Shown: positions 8,124-16,901 of the stretch, piece after piece | Layout of the letters: the number at the start of each line of letters is the position of its first letter | Position numbering within the stretch: position 1 is the stretch's first letter | Assembly: GCA_965237635.1 (NCBI GenBank) | Contig: CBDEFX010000002.1 | Span: 248,001 to 312,000, forward strand | Source of the DNA: CBDEFX01 sp965237635 | Lineage (GTDB): Bacteria > Chloroflexota > Dehalococcoidia > Lucifugimonadales > CAUZJF01 | Direction: 5' to 3' | DNA: 64,000 bases | Notes under the pieces: model-generated | Told to the model about the DNA's origin: nothing | Seen by the model: the letters and a program-made list of their open reading frames with translations, nothing else | Databases searched by the model: none | Program-made: the position numbers and the translations under genes

Positions 8124-9035
8124 TTACCAGCCTGCACGCGTACCCTGCAGGGCCTTGGCCGACGATTGCACACGCTGTTCCTTGCGCGAGGGGAGCTGTA
8201 TGGCCACCACGCGTGCAAGGCCCAAGAGGTCGCGCGAATACGACAGATGGGCCGCCGGAAAGGCGTCCTGGCCGATCTGGAACACCGAATCGAGCTGTTC
8301 GGGGGCGATCTCGACCAGCACCCGGCCGGCCGGGCGCATATGGAGAGGCGCTTGACGTATCAGGCGACCCGTCGTGTCGAGACCGTCCGCGCCGCCGTTC
8401 AGGGCCTGGGAAGGCTCTCGTCTAAGCTCTCGAGCCAGCGCACCCATCTGAGCAGCCGTCAAGTATGGTGGGTTCGAGACTATGACATCGACAGGCGCCG
8501 GCAACGGGTCAAGCAGGTCGCCGTGGACCAGATGGACCCTGTCCTCGACTCCGTGCCTCCGCCGGTTGATGTCGGCCACGAGAAGCGCCTCGTGGCTTGA
8601 GTCTGTGGCGTAGACGGCCGCCCGGTCCAGGTGATGGGCGAGGGCAATAGCGATAGCCCCGCTGCCGGTGCCGACGTCGGCGATCACAAGGTCTCGCTCA
8701 GGCCTCTCGTTGGCGAACTCCAAGACCATCTCCACCAGGAGTTCGGTCTCCTGGCGGGGTATCAGTACATCGGAATTGACATAAAAGTCTAGCTCGTAGA
8801 ATTCTCGGCTCTCCAGCATGTATGCGAGCGGCTCTCCGCCGATACGCCTTTCGACTAACTCGGCGATAGTCGCGCTGCTAGAGCTATCGAGATCGTCGTC
8901 CAGCGAGGCGAAAAACTGAGCGCGGTCCATGTTCAGACTGTGCCGGAGGAGGGCTTCGGCCTCGATACCTGCGTCGACAACCGCGCTACGCGAGAGCTGC
9001 TCGGTGGTCCCCGCCCAGGCTTGCCTGACCTTCAT
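8124..9035 (-). CDS. prmC: Release factor glutamine N5-methyltransferase
   Basis: Methylates the glutamine of the GGQ motif in release factors, using SAM. The start is ATG 9033-9035, which overlaps the prfA stop as ATGA; the frame is open upstream but that part is prfA in another frame. The protein is 303 aa, close to the family norm. An N-terminal helical domain is followed by the SAM-binding motif (IADVGTGSGAIAIALA, about 125-140) and the diagnostic NPPY catalytic motif (VIVSNPPYLTAAQM, about 190-203). Translational coupling to its own substrate gene prfA is a common arrangement. Confidence 0.95.
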   Translation of the reverse strand: MKVRQAWAGTTEQLSRSAVVDAGIEAEALLRHSLNMDRAQFFASLDDDLDSSSSATIAELVERRIGGEPLAYMLESREFYELDFYVNSDVLIPRQETELLVEMVLEFANERPERDLVIADVGTGSGAIAIALAHHLDRAAVYATDSSHEALLVADINRRRHGVEDRVHLVHGDLLDPLPAPVDVIVSNPPYLTAAQMGALARELRREPSQALNGGADGLDTTGRLIRQAPLHMRPAGRVLVEIAPEQLDSVFQIGQDAFPAAHLSYSRDLLGLARVVAIQLPSRKEQRVQSSAKALQGTRAGW

Positions 9036-10102
9036 AGGCCCGCGTCCTCGATCTTGGTGGCCTGTTCCTTGGCGATCAATGCCTCGGTGAACTGGTCCAG
9101 TTCGCCGTCCAGTATCCGATCGAGCGAATGAGCTGTTAGAGACACCCTGTGGTCTGTGACCCGGTCTTGTGGATAGTTGTATGTTCGCACCCGCTCCGAT
9201 CGATCGCCGGTGCCTACCTGGGAGCGGCGGGCCTTGCTGACCTGCTCCTGCTGGCGCTGCACCTCCCGGGCCAGTACGCGGGACCGAAGGACGGCCATCG
9301 CCTTCTCCTTGTTTTTGAACTGGGACCGTTCGTCCTGGCAAATGGCAACGAGACCCGTAGGCTTATGCGTAATGCGGACGGCGGTGGCAACCTTCTGGAC
9401 ATTCTGCCCGCCGTGGCCGCTCGAGTGGAAGATATCGATCTGCAGGTCTTCAGCGCTGATGTCGACGTCGACTTCTTCGGCTTCCGGCAGCACGGCGACC
9501 GTCGCAGCGGAGGTATGGATGCGTCCGCTCGATTCTGTCACAGGTATCCGCTGAACGCGGTGGCCTCCACTTTCGTGCTTAAGCTTGCTGTACGCGCCAT
9601 CCCCCTTCACCTGAAAGACCACCTCCTTGATGCTGCCGAGCCCCGTCTCATTGCTGTTGATGACCTCGACCGGCCACCCCTTTCTCTGAGCGTAGCGGGA
9701 GTACATTCGGAAGAGCTCGGCTGCAAACAGGCCCGCTTCCTCACCACCGGTCCCTGCACGGACCTCCATGATGACGTTCTTCTCGTCGTTGGGGTCCTTT
9801 GGAAGTAGTGCGAGCCGCAGCTCACCCTCGATGCGGTCCTTCTCTTCCTCCAGCTGGGCCAGCTCATCACGGGCCAGGGCGGCGAGCTCCCGGTCAGAGT
9901 CGTCACGGGAAATCGTATGAGCCTCCTCGGTAGCCTGTGTAACCTTGCGGTACGCGCGGGCCAGAGTCGCAAGGTTTTTGAGGGATGCCTGCTCCTTGAT
10001 GAGGCTCTGGACGCGCGAGTAGTCGCCGGAGACCTCCGGGTCGCCCAGCAGGGTTTCTACTTCGTCGTATCGCTGTTCTACCGAGGCTAGTTTATCCAGC
10101 AT
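9032..10102 (-). CDS. prfA: Peptide chain release factor 1
   Basis: Class I release factor that reads UAA and UAG and triggers peptide release. It is 356 aa, the standard length. The PCRF domain lies at about 10-200. The codon-recognition PVT motif (VQRIPVTESSGRIHT) marks it as RF1 rather than RF2. The catalytic GGQ loop is SSGHGGQNVQKVATAVRI. A TATACT -10 box lies about 78 nt upstream (plus 10180-10185). It forms an operon with prmC and the coiled-coil gene. The presence of RF1 means amber codons should terminate normally here, which bears on the kelch gene at 55111. Confidence 0.97.
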   Translation of the reverse strand: MLDKLASVEQRYDEVETLLGDPEVSGDYSRVQSLIKEQASLKNLATLARAYRKVTQATEEAHTISRDDSDRELAALARDELAQLEEEKDRIEGELRLALLPKDPNDEKNVIMEVRAGTGGEEAGLFAAELFRMYSRYAQRKGWPVEVINSNETGLGSIKEVVFQVKGDGAYSKLKHESGGHRVQRIPVTESSGRIHTSAATVAVLPEAEEVDVDISAEDLQIDIFHSSGHGGQNVQKVATAVRITHKPTGLVAICQDERSQFKNKEKAMAVLRSRVLAREVQRQQEQVSKARRSQVGTGDRSERVRTYNYPQDRVTDHRVSLTAHSLDRILDGELDQFTEALIAKEQATKIEDAGL

Positions 10103-10179
10103 TTCTATCTACCAAGGTCTACCAAGCTGCGGCTCTCTAGAGGTTAGGGACGGCGCGGGCGTATTCTCAATGCGTGGTC

Positions 10180-10185
10180 AGTATA
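10180..10185 (-). promoter_or_regulatory. Candidate -10 box for prfA
   Basis: On the minus strand this reads TTGCTATACTGACC: TATACT preceded by TTGC. No good -35 box is visible at the normal distance. It is the only plausible promoter element between hisS and prfA. Confidence 0.3.
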
Positions 10186-10222
10186 GCAAGATGGACGATT
10201 GCGCTGAGCAGGTGGCAGGAGC

Positions 10223-11488
10223 CTAGGAGTTTCGCAACGTTGTGAGCAGCTCGCCGCGGTCTATCTCATGCTGTTCGCTTCCGTCTAGGTCACGCAGCAC
10301 GACCGTGCCCTTGTCGAGCTCGTCGTCTCCGATTATCACTGCATGAGTGGCCTCGATGCCCGACGCGTATCGGAGCTGGCTCTTGAGGCTTCTTTGTGAT
10401 GGGGCCAGGACGGCGGCCAACCCTCCGCGGCGCAGGTCTGAACATAGCGCCAGCCCCGCTTCCTTGGCGTCGTCTCCCATGTGGGCGACGAGGACCCTTT
10501 TTTCAGAGTCGACGCGTTCTGGGTGCTTTTGACGCTTCAGGTCTCTCAGCACCCGTTCGATCCCCATTCCGAACCCGATGCCGGGCGTCGGGCGACCGCC
10601 GAGCGCCTCTATGAGGCCGTCATAGCGTCCGCCGCCGACTATCGTGCTCTGCCGGCCTTCGGCGGGCGGGGTAATCTCGAAGACGGTGCGTGTGTAGTAG
10701 TCGAAACCCCTGACCAGTCGTTTGTCGATCTCGAAAGGCAGGTCGATAGTCGCCAGGTGCTTCAAAAGGCCGTCCCAGTGCGACGCGCACTCGCCGCAGA
10801 GGTAGTCGACGCTGCCGGGCGCCTCCGCGATCACCGCCTGACACGATTCCTGTTTGCAGTCGAGCAGGCGTAGCGGGTTCTCGTCGAGGCGCCGGACGCA
10901 GTCCTTGCAGAGGCGGCCGATGTGCGGTCGATAGTGGGCCTGAAGCCGTTCGATATACGCCGGCCGACACTTCGGGTCTCCGGTGCTGTTGACCAGCAGA
11001 GACAGATCTTCGACACCGACCGTTTCCAGAAGGCGCCAGGCAACCTCGATGATCTCCGCATCCACGGCCGCGTCACCGTCTCCCAGCGCCTCGATGCCAA
11101 ACTGGTGATGTTGCCGAAGTCGTCCGGCTTGGGGACGTTCGTATCGAAACAAAGGACAGAAGTAGTAGAGACGGACCGGCTGAGGCAGGTTGTGCATGCC
11201 GTGTTCAAGATATGCCCGGCAGACGGGTGCCGTGCCCTCGGGGCGCAGCGTTAACAGGTCGCCACCCCTGTCCTCAAAGGTGTACGTCTCTTTCTCGACG
11301 ATGTCCGTGATCTCGCCCACACCTCGGACGAACAGGCGCGCGTCTTCGAATACAGGAGTGTCGATGCGCCCGTAGCCGAACCGGGCAACGACTTCCTCGG
11401 CCGTGCGATTGAAGAAGTCCCACAGGCCCTGATCTTCGGGCAGGATGTCCGATGTGCCTCTAGGCGCCTGGAATAGTCGCGGACTCAT
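10223..11488 (-). CDS. hisS: Histidyl-tRNA synthetase
   Basis: Charges tRNA-His with histidine in the cytoplasm. It is a class II synthetase of 421 aa, the usual length. Motif 1 region is near the N-terminus (APRGTSDILPED). Motif 2 has FRYERPQAGRLRQHHQFGIE. The HisRS-specific loops are LVRGFDYYTRTVFEI (HisA motif) and TIVGGGRYDGLIEALGG. Motif 3 is TPGIGFGMGIERVL. The C-terminal anticodon-binding domain covers about 325-421. It is transcribed leftward, away from relA, and is 120 bp from prfA. Confidence 0.97.
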   Translation of the reverse strand: MSPRLFQAPRGTSDILPEDQGLWDFFNRTAEEVVARFGYGRIDTPVFEDARLFVRGVGEITDIVEKETYTFEDRGGDLLTLRPEGTAPVCRAYLEHGMHNLPQPVRLYYFCPLFRYERPQAGRLRQHHQFGIEALGDGDAAVDAEIIEVAWRLLETVGVEDLSLLVNSTGDPKCRPAYIERLQAHYRPHIGRLCKDCVRRLDENPLRLLDCKQESCQAVIAEAPGSVDYLCGECASHWDGLLKHLATIDLPFEIDKRLVRGFDYYTRTVFEITPPAEGRQSTIVGGGRYDGLIEALGGRPTPGIGFGMGIERVLRDLKRQKHPERVDSEKRVLVAHMGDDAKEAGLALCSDLRRGGLAAVLAPSQRSLKSQLRYASGIEATHAVIIGDDELDKGTVVLRDLDGSEQHEIDRGELLTTLRNS

Positions 11489-11555
11489 TTCTTTCCTAAC
11501 GCGGGTGCCAATCGGATGGTATCACAAGATGGCGACACCACATGTCGTTTACTCC

Positions 11556-11599
11556 GGTACCCCGTACCCCGTACCCCTGACCCCTTACCCCTTACCCCG
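11556..11599. repeat. Short tandem CCCCGTA/CCCCTTA repeat between hisS and relA
   Basis: Six imperfect copies of a 7-8 bp unit (TACCCCG/TACCCCT/TTACCCC) lie between the divergent hisS and relA starts. The low-complexity, strand-biased C-run pattern may be slippage-prone. No function can be assigned from sequence. Confidence 0.6.
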
Positions 11600-11607
11600 T
11601 TCTCTAA

Positions 11608-11636
11608 TTGCGGCCTGCCAGCTACTTAGCTATACT
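11608..11636 (+). promoter_or_regulatory. Sigma-70-type promoter for relA/spoT
   Basis: TTGCGG (11608-11613), 17-bp spacer, TATACT (11631-11636), 45 nt before the relA start. The spacing is ideal and the -10 nearly consensus. Confidence 0.6.
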
Positions 11637-11681
11637 GAATCATCAGGCGCAGCTTGAAATGAGGAGCCGGCAGACGAAGTC

Positions 11682-13889
11682 GTGACACAAGTACAAAGCC
11701 TTCTGAACAGGGCCTCAGAGTACCTTCCGGAGGAGAAGATAGGCTCGATCGAGCGGGCCTACCGGTTTGCGGAAAGGTCACACGATGGCCAGACCCGGTT
11801 GTCGGGCGAACCGTTTGTCGAGCACCCTCTCGAGACGGCCCTCTATCTCGCCGAGCTTAGACTCGACGCGAATGCCCTGTCCGCGGCGCTCCTGCACGAC
11901 GTGATGGAAGACTGTGCAGTCGGGTTCGAAGAGCTCGACAGGGAGTTCGGAGGAGAGGTCGCCACGCTGGTGGACGGCGTCACGAGGCTGACAAAGACGG
12001 AGCTGATGGCGGAGGAGCGGGCGGCGTGGCAACGAGGCAGCTTCGACGGCGACGTTGCCCGCGCGGCGAGCCTCAGAAAGATGTTGATGTCCATGGCGGA
12101 GGACATCAGGGTCGTACTGATCAAGCTCGCGGACCGGCTTCACAATATGAAGACGCTTGCGGCGCTACCGGAAGACCGACGCGTCGCCATCGCTCGGGAG
12201 ACTCTCGATATCTATGCCCCTCTGGCCCACCGGCTCGGAATCTGGGAGATCAAGTGGCTGCTCGAGGACCTGGCATTCCAACATATCGACCCCGAGGCCT
12301 ACCAAGAGATTTCAAAGCTTCTGAGCTCCAAGAGAACGGAGAGGGAGGAGTATGTTCAGCGGGTCGTAGGCCTGTTGTTGGAGGAACTGGAGGGGTCGGG
12401 ACTAAAGGTGGAGGTCTCGGGCCGACCGAAGCACATCTATAGTATTCACAAGAAGATTCAGAGCTATGCCCTGCAGAACAAGGAGGTCGGCGAGATATAC
12501 GATCTGTTCGCCCTCCGAGTGCTCGCCAAGGACATCAAGGACTGCTATGCGGCGCTTGGGGTTGTGCACTCCAAGTGGCACCCGTTGCCAGGACAGTTCG
12601 ACGACTACATCGCCAACCCGAAGGACAACCTGTACCAGGCCCTCCATACGGCCGTTCTCTGCGAAGATGCTTATCCGGTCGAGGTACAGATAAGGACCGA
12701 TGAAATGCACCGCCTGGCAGAGTATGGCGTAGCGGCCCACTGGATGTATAAAGAGGGGCAGGCGACCGATGAGCGTTTCGAAGAGAAAATGACCTGGCTT
12801 CGCCAGCTCCTGGAGTGGCAGCGAGAGGTCAGCGGGGCCGAGGAGTACGTCGAGTCCTTCAAGACGGACATATTCAAGAACCAAGTGTTCGTCTACACGC
12901 CAAAGGGAGAGCTAAAAGAGCTCCCGGCAGGCGCGACCCCGATTGACTTTGCCTACCGCATCCATACTGACGTGGGCCACAGATGTATCGGGGCCAAGGT
13001 CAACGGCAAGCTGGTCCCACTACATTCCCAGCTCCAGAACGGCGACACCGTGGAGATAATGACCAGCAAGACGGTACGTGGCCCCAGCCTCGACTGGCTG
13101 AACCCGAACCCTGGACACTTAAAGACCACGTCTGCCCGGGATAAGGTCCGACAGTGGTTCAATCGCCAAGCGAGGAAGACGAACATTGAGAGAGGCCGAG
13201 AAATCTTCCACAAGCAGCTTCGCCGCCTGAGCGCCGAACTGGAAGACATCGAGGTCGCGCGGTCGATGAAACTCGACACGACTGACGACTTTTTCGCCGC
13301 GCTCGGAAATGGGTCCATCACGACGACCCAGGTCGTCAAGAAGCTGTCCTCCCAGGAGGTCAAACCTCAACAGGAGGAGCAGAGGGTCGCCCTCCCAAGC
13401 GTGGGACCGGGCTCGGGAATTGAAGTGCTGGGGGTCGGCGACCTCCTTACACGAATCGCCCAGTGCTGCAGCCCTATCCGGGGCGACGAAATCACGGGGT
13501 ATATTACTCGTAGCCGTGGTGTGACCGTGCACCGCAAGACGTGCCTTAACATAGCGAACGAGGATGAGGTGGACAGGTTGGTGGAGGTGAGCTGGGGCAA
13601 GACCCAGACCCTCTACCCCGTGCGGATTCGCCTCGAGGCGTGGGACCGCCTTGGACTCCTGAAGGACATCACCTCTCTGGTGTCAGACGAGCGCGTGAAC
13701 ATTGCCTCGTGCGTGTCTGAGGAGTACGATGACGTCAGTGTCATATCGCTTACCGTCTACATCGACGGGATCGATCAGTTGGGCCGCCTCTTTTCGAAGC
13801 TAGAGGGTGTTGAGGGGGTGACGCGGGTCGCCCGGTCCAATTCATCTGAGAACTTTGTGTCAAAGGGGGGTACAGCCATTGCCCAGTAA
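11682..13889 (+). CDS. relA: Bifunctional (p)ppGpp synthetase/hydrolase
   Basis: Makes and degrades the stringent-response alarmone. It is 735 aa, full length, with start GTG 11682. The HD hydrolase domain (about 25-175) keeps the HDVMED motif, so hydrolysis should work. The synthetase domain (about 225-360) has RPKHIYSIHKKIQ and YPVEVQIRT. It also has a TGS domain (about 390-450, VFVYTPKGELKELPAG) and a C-terminal ACT domain (about 660-730). A single long RSH protein of this kind serves as both RelA and SpoT in most non-proteobacteria. rpsT overlaps its 3' end. Confidence 0.96.
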   Translation: MTQVQSLLNRASEYLPEEKIGSIERAYRFAERSHDGQTRLSGEPFVEHPLETALYLAELRLDANALSAALLHDVMEDCAVGFEELDREFGGEVATLVDGVTRLTKTELMAEERAAWQRGSFDGDVARAASLRKMLMSMAEDIRVVLIKLADRLHNMKTLAALPEDRRVAIARETLDIYAPLAHRLGIWEIKWLLEDLAFQHIDPEAYQEISKLLSSKRTEREEYVQRVVGLLLEELEGSGLKVEVSGRPKHIYSIHKKIQSYALQNKEVGEIYDLFALRVLAKDIKDCYAALGVVHSKWHPLPGQFDDYIANPKDNLYQALHTAVLCEDAYPVEVQIRTDEMHRLAEYGVAAHWMYKEGQATDERFEEKMTWLRQLLEWQREVSGAEEYVESFKTDIFKNQVFVYTPKGELKELPAGATPIDFAYRIHTDVGHRCIGAKVNGKLVPLHSQLQNGDTVEIMTSKTVRGPSLDWLNPNPGHLKTTSARDKVRQWFNRQARKTNIERGREIFHKQLRRLSAELEDIEVARSMKLDTTDDFFAALGNGSITTTQVVKKLSSQEVKPQQEEQRVALPSVGPGSGIEVLGVGDLLTRIAQCCSPIRGDEITGYITRSRGVTVHRKTCLNIANEDEVDRLVEVSWGKTQTLYPVRIRLEAWDRLGLLKDITSLVSDERVNIASCVSEEYDDVSVISLTVYIDGIDQLGRLFSKLEGVEGVTRVARSNSSENFVSKGGTAIAQ

Positions 13890-14136
13890 GAAATCGCAAA
13901 GGGTGGCAGAGCGAAGGCGCATGAGAAACGCGCCGCTTCGCTCCAAGGCCAAGACGTTCGTGGCCAAAGCCCGACGACTGATGGCCTCGAACGAGCTCGA
14001 AGAGGCCGAAAAGGTGGTCACGGAGGCGGTCGTGTCGCTGGACAAGGCCGCACAAAAAGGCGCAATCCACAAGGGTAACGCGGCGCGCCGCAAGTCGCGG
14101 CTTATGAGCCAGCTTCACGCGGCGAAGAGCAAGTAA
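13879..14136 (+). CDS. rpsT: 30S ribosomal protein S20
   Basis: Binds 16S rRNA in the small subunit. The start chosen is TTG 13879, giving LPSKKSQRVAERRRMRN..., because the family begins (M)A/PxxKSxxKR and an AAGGGGGG site lies 8 nt upstream. The longer frame from 13855 has no family support. At 85 aa it is the normal length and is Lys/Arg-rich throughout. It overlaps the relA stop by 11 bp, so it is probably translated from the relA transcript. Confidence 0.93.
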   Translation: MPSKKSQRVAERRRMRNAPLRSKAKTFVAKARRLMASNELEEAEKVVTEAVVSLDKAAQKGAIHKGNAARRKSRLMSQLHAAKSK

Positions 14137-14197
14137 ACCGATACCGCCCCCTCGTGTCAGACGGCTAGGTGCAATCCCGCAAGAACCCTACGGTCAA

Positions 14198-14316
14198 TCT
14201 GTCATTCTGAGGAGCCCCGATTCGGCATCGGGGCGACGAAGAATCTATGCCGTCACCCTTATACAAGGTCCCTTGGCAGCCAACGGTCTAGATTCTTCAC
14301 TCCGTTCAGAATGACA
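14198..14316. repeat. Dispersed inverted-repeat unit downstream of rpsT
   Basis: TGTCATTCTGA (14200-14210) pairs with TCAGAATGACA (14306-14316), and GAAGAATCTA (14238-14247) pairs with TAGATTCTTC (14289-14298). A small internal hairpin CCCCGAT/ATCGGGG lies at the tip. It looks like a palindromic intergenic repeat (REP/MITE-like). It may help end the rpsT transcript. Nothing else was seen in 14137-14433. Confidence 0.6.
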
Positions 14317-14433
14317 TGTTCATGAACCATCGAGTTCATTCGAACGAATTAACCAGAATGTACTTTTCACTCCTAGTTTGAAGTAGATAGGGACGGAACC
14401 ACGGAAGCTCCAAGAAACACACTCACGGACCTG

Positions 14434-15307
14434 ATGCCGGTGATCTTCCTGGCGCACGGGGCGCCATACTTCACAGGCGACGACGGGGAGATGGTTGGCG
14501 CGGACGTCCTGTTCTCGGCGGCTCATGGAGCCCGGCCTGGGAGCGGACGGTGGTCCGGGCGCGGTCGAAGAGACCTCTCCTCTCGGGTTGACGGCACTCT
14601 TTTCGGAGCTTCACGAATGGGCGAACGGTCTCCCGCTTCCGAAGTCGGTGCTGATGCTGTCCGCTCACTGGGAGGCGAGGCCGCTGACAATCGGGGCGAC
14701 GAGGACAGTCCCGCTGATCTACGATTTCTACGGCTTCCCAGAGCCGTTCTACCGGGTCGAGTACGCAGCCCCCGGCGCTCCTGAGCTGGCACAGCGGGTC
14801 AAGGAGTTGATCGGCAAGTCCCAGCCGCTGGCAGAAGATCCGGACCGCGGACTAGACCACGGCGCCTACGTGCCGATGGCGGCGATGTACCCCGATGCCG
14901 ACGTGCCGGTGCTGCAAGTCTCACTGCCGACGATGGATGCGCCCACCCTATTCGAGCTCGGCCGCACCCTCGCGCCGCTGCGGGAGGAGGGCGTCCTGAT
15001 CGTGGGCAGCGGGTTTATGACGCACAACATGCGGGCGGCCGATCCGCGCCCGAACGCGCTGACACCGTCCTGGGCCTCGGACTTCGACAGTTGGTCCGCC
15101 GACGTCATGACACGCCGGGACGCCGACTCGCTCGTAACCTACCGCGACCGCGCGCCGGGAGTCGGGTACGCCCTGCCGACCCATGAGCACTTCGTCCCCG
15201 CCGTCGTCGCCCTGGGCGCGGCGATCGACCAGCCCGGCGACACGGCGTTCCCAATCGAGGGCTTCGTCATGGGCTCGTTCACCAAGAGGTCAGTGCAGTT
15301 CGGCTGA
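14434..15307 (+). pseudogene. LigB/DODA-type extradiol dioxygenase, frameshifted near N-terminus
   Basis: ATG 14434 begins MPVIFLAHGAP, the usual N-terminus of the DOPA 4,5-dioxygenase-like (LigB) family with its metal-binding His. The rest of the family sequence continues in another frame from about 14560 (LFSELHEWANGLPLPKSVLMLSAHWE...) to 15307. That part has conserved segments DFYGFPEPFYRVEY, DHGAYVPMAAMYPDADVPV and GSGFMTHNM. The segment 14480-14560 fits neither frame well, so one or more indels lie there. If the shift is an artefact, the gene is complete (about 290 aa). The substrate is unknown; these are usually ring-cleaving non-haem Fe/Zn enzymes. Confidence 0.7.
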
Positions 15308-15336
15308 CGGGAACCCAGTCTCACAGGTATGCACTA

Positions 15337-15807
15337 ATGTGGAAGCTGGTTATTGTCGTCCCGCTGCTCGCCGTCGCGGCCTGCACACTTGACGGCGAAT
15401 CGACTCCAGCGCCGAGCCCGATGGCAGAAAAGCCGCCGCCCCCGATACCTAGCGGTATCGCCGAACCCCCATCGACCGCGGCCCCAATACCGCTCCCGTC
15501 TAGACGCCCCGCAGGCTTTTCAAGACCATACGTGGGTCCGTTTGCCGTCGACAGAACACTCAGGCTCGCTGAAGGGGTTGCGTTCTGGCCTTACCTAGAA
15601 GAGCCTGGCGACACGTGTGTTGCCTCGGACGCGGAGCGGGGGACTATTACCGCCAACCTACTCGATCTTCCATTCATGGTCCCCGGTCAGTCCGATCGCG
15701 AACACCTGCCGAAACTGACGGGCGGTATACTCCTCTGTGAGGTCGAGCAACCGGTGTTCGTGCCAGGTGTGCTGATCGATGGTTGGCCTGTGAGGACGGG
15801 CGGATAG
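15337..15807 (+). CDS. Putative lipoprotein, unknown function
   Basis: 156 aa. It has a lipoprotein signal peptide (MWKLVIVVPLLAVAAC, lipobox LAVA-AC with Cys-16), then a Pro/Ser/Thr linker (about 20-65). A compact C-terminal region has two cysteines (DTCVAS and LLCEVEQ) that could form a disulfide. It is 29 bp after the dioxygenase gene. No family was recognised. Confidence 0.65.
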   Translation: MWKLVIVVPLLAVAACTLDGESTPAPSPMAEKPPPPIPSGIAEPPSTAAPIPLPSRRPAGFSRPYVGPFAVDRTLRLAEGVAFWPYLEEPGDTCVASDAERGTITANLLDLPFMVPGQSDREHLPKLTGGILLCEVEQPVFVPGVLIDGWPVRTGG

Positions 15808-15828
15808 GCACGCAGGGCCGCTAGTCTT

Positions 15829-15890
15829 CCCTCGATACGTTCCGATGCGGCATCGCGACTACTCGCGACCAACGGATGGTTCAGATCACC
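15829..15890. repeat. Dispersed CTCGATACGT repeat, copy 1
   Basis: CCCTCGATACGTTCCGATG then CATCGCGACTACTCGCGA. The same pattern recurs at 26415-26465 and, in longer inverted form, at 44274-44390. All are intergenic, so this is a small dispersed repeat family. Confidence 0.55.
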
Positions 15891-15955
15891 GTTCGTGGTG
15901 AGCTTGTCGAACCACCGGTTGGCGGAAACGGCCCTATACCCGCACGCGTAACTGT

Positions 15956-16890
15956 TCAGAGTTGAGGGGAAACGAGCAGGTTGCGGCAGTGGAGGAGTGG
16001 GTTAAGGTCGTTGGCCCTCCAGGTGCCAAAGAGGGATGCGAGAGCCATTTTGGTGTTGGTGCCCCGTTCAGAGCGAGTGCCGCCGCTGATCTTACGGCTG
16101 ACCACCAGGTGCCGTAAGCTCCGTTCAGCCGCATTGTTCTCGGGTGGCACACCCGGGTGGGAAACGAAGACGAACAGTTCCTTGATGAACCGTTCTATGC
16201 GCCGGCAGAGCTTGGCTTGAGGCGCAGTATCGTCGTTGGAGAAGGGCTGGCACAGCGACAGCAGAAGTTTCTCCAGCATCAACTGGTTGGGAGACGCTGA
16301 CGGGTGTGAGCCAGACGCCGGTCGGCTGCGGGCGTCAGTGCACGCCTTTGCCCGGTCATAGAGTTGGCGCACCGCTGTAGCCCATAGGGCGAGGCCCATG
16401 TCTTGAGGGTACAACGCCTCAAGCTCATTGATGTCCCGCAACAGGTGTACCCAGCAGCGCTGCTTGAGGCCGGGGTAGTGACTGTATGCAGCGTAGAAGT
16501 CACTCACCAGCACTCCGCTGAAGAGTCTGCTCTCGCCCTGACCGGGGGACTCGCCCAACACCTCGTCCACCACACCCTTGCCGCGGCCACGGCGTAGGAA
16601 GTATCGCTCCGTGGGAGTGCTGAAGGTCCAGACATAGCCGTTGGCCCATCCTGCCGCCAGCCGGTCTCATCTGCATGCACTACCGGAGAGCCACGTATGC
16701 GCTCCAGCATCTCAGCCACTACCGGTTGGGCCCGTTGGGCCGTGGCGTGTACTACGTCTGATGGCGCCCACGCTCAGCTCCAACTGATGTACCGTTTGCA
16801 GGTACCACTGGATGCTCCTCACCGGCAGCCGCCCCTCTTCTCGCAGCGTAACAATAAGGCTCACCAGGTTGACCCCCAAGCGCCGCCGCC
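15956..16890 (-). pseudogene. IS66 transposase remnant
   Basis: C-terminal two thirds of the 453-aa IS66 transposase. The first ~140 codons are gone with the deletion. The rest is frameshifted near 16760 and near 16645, where the intact copy reads GWRQDGANGYVWTFS. The last block (VLVSDFYAAYSHYPGLKQRCW to NNAAERSLRHLVVSRKISGG) is intact to the stop at 15956. It is non-functional. Confidence 0.85.
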
Positions 16891-16901
16891 CCATTGCTAA
16901 G

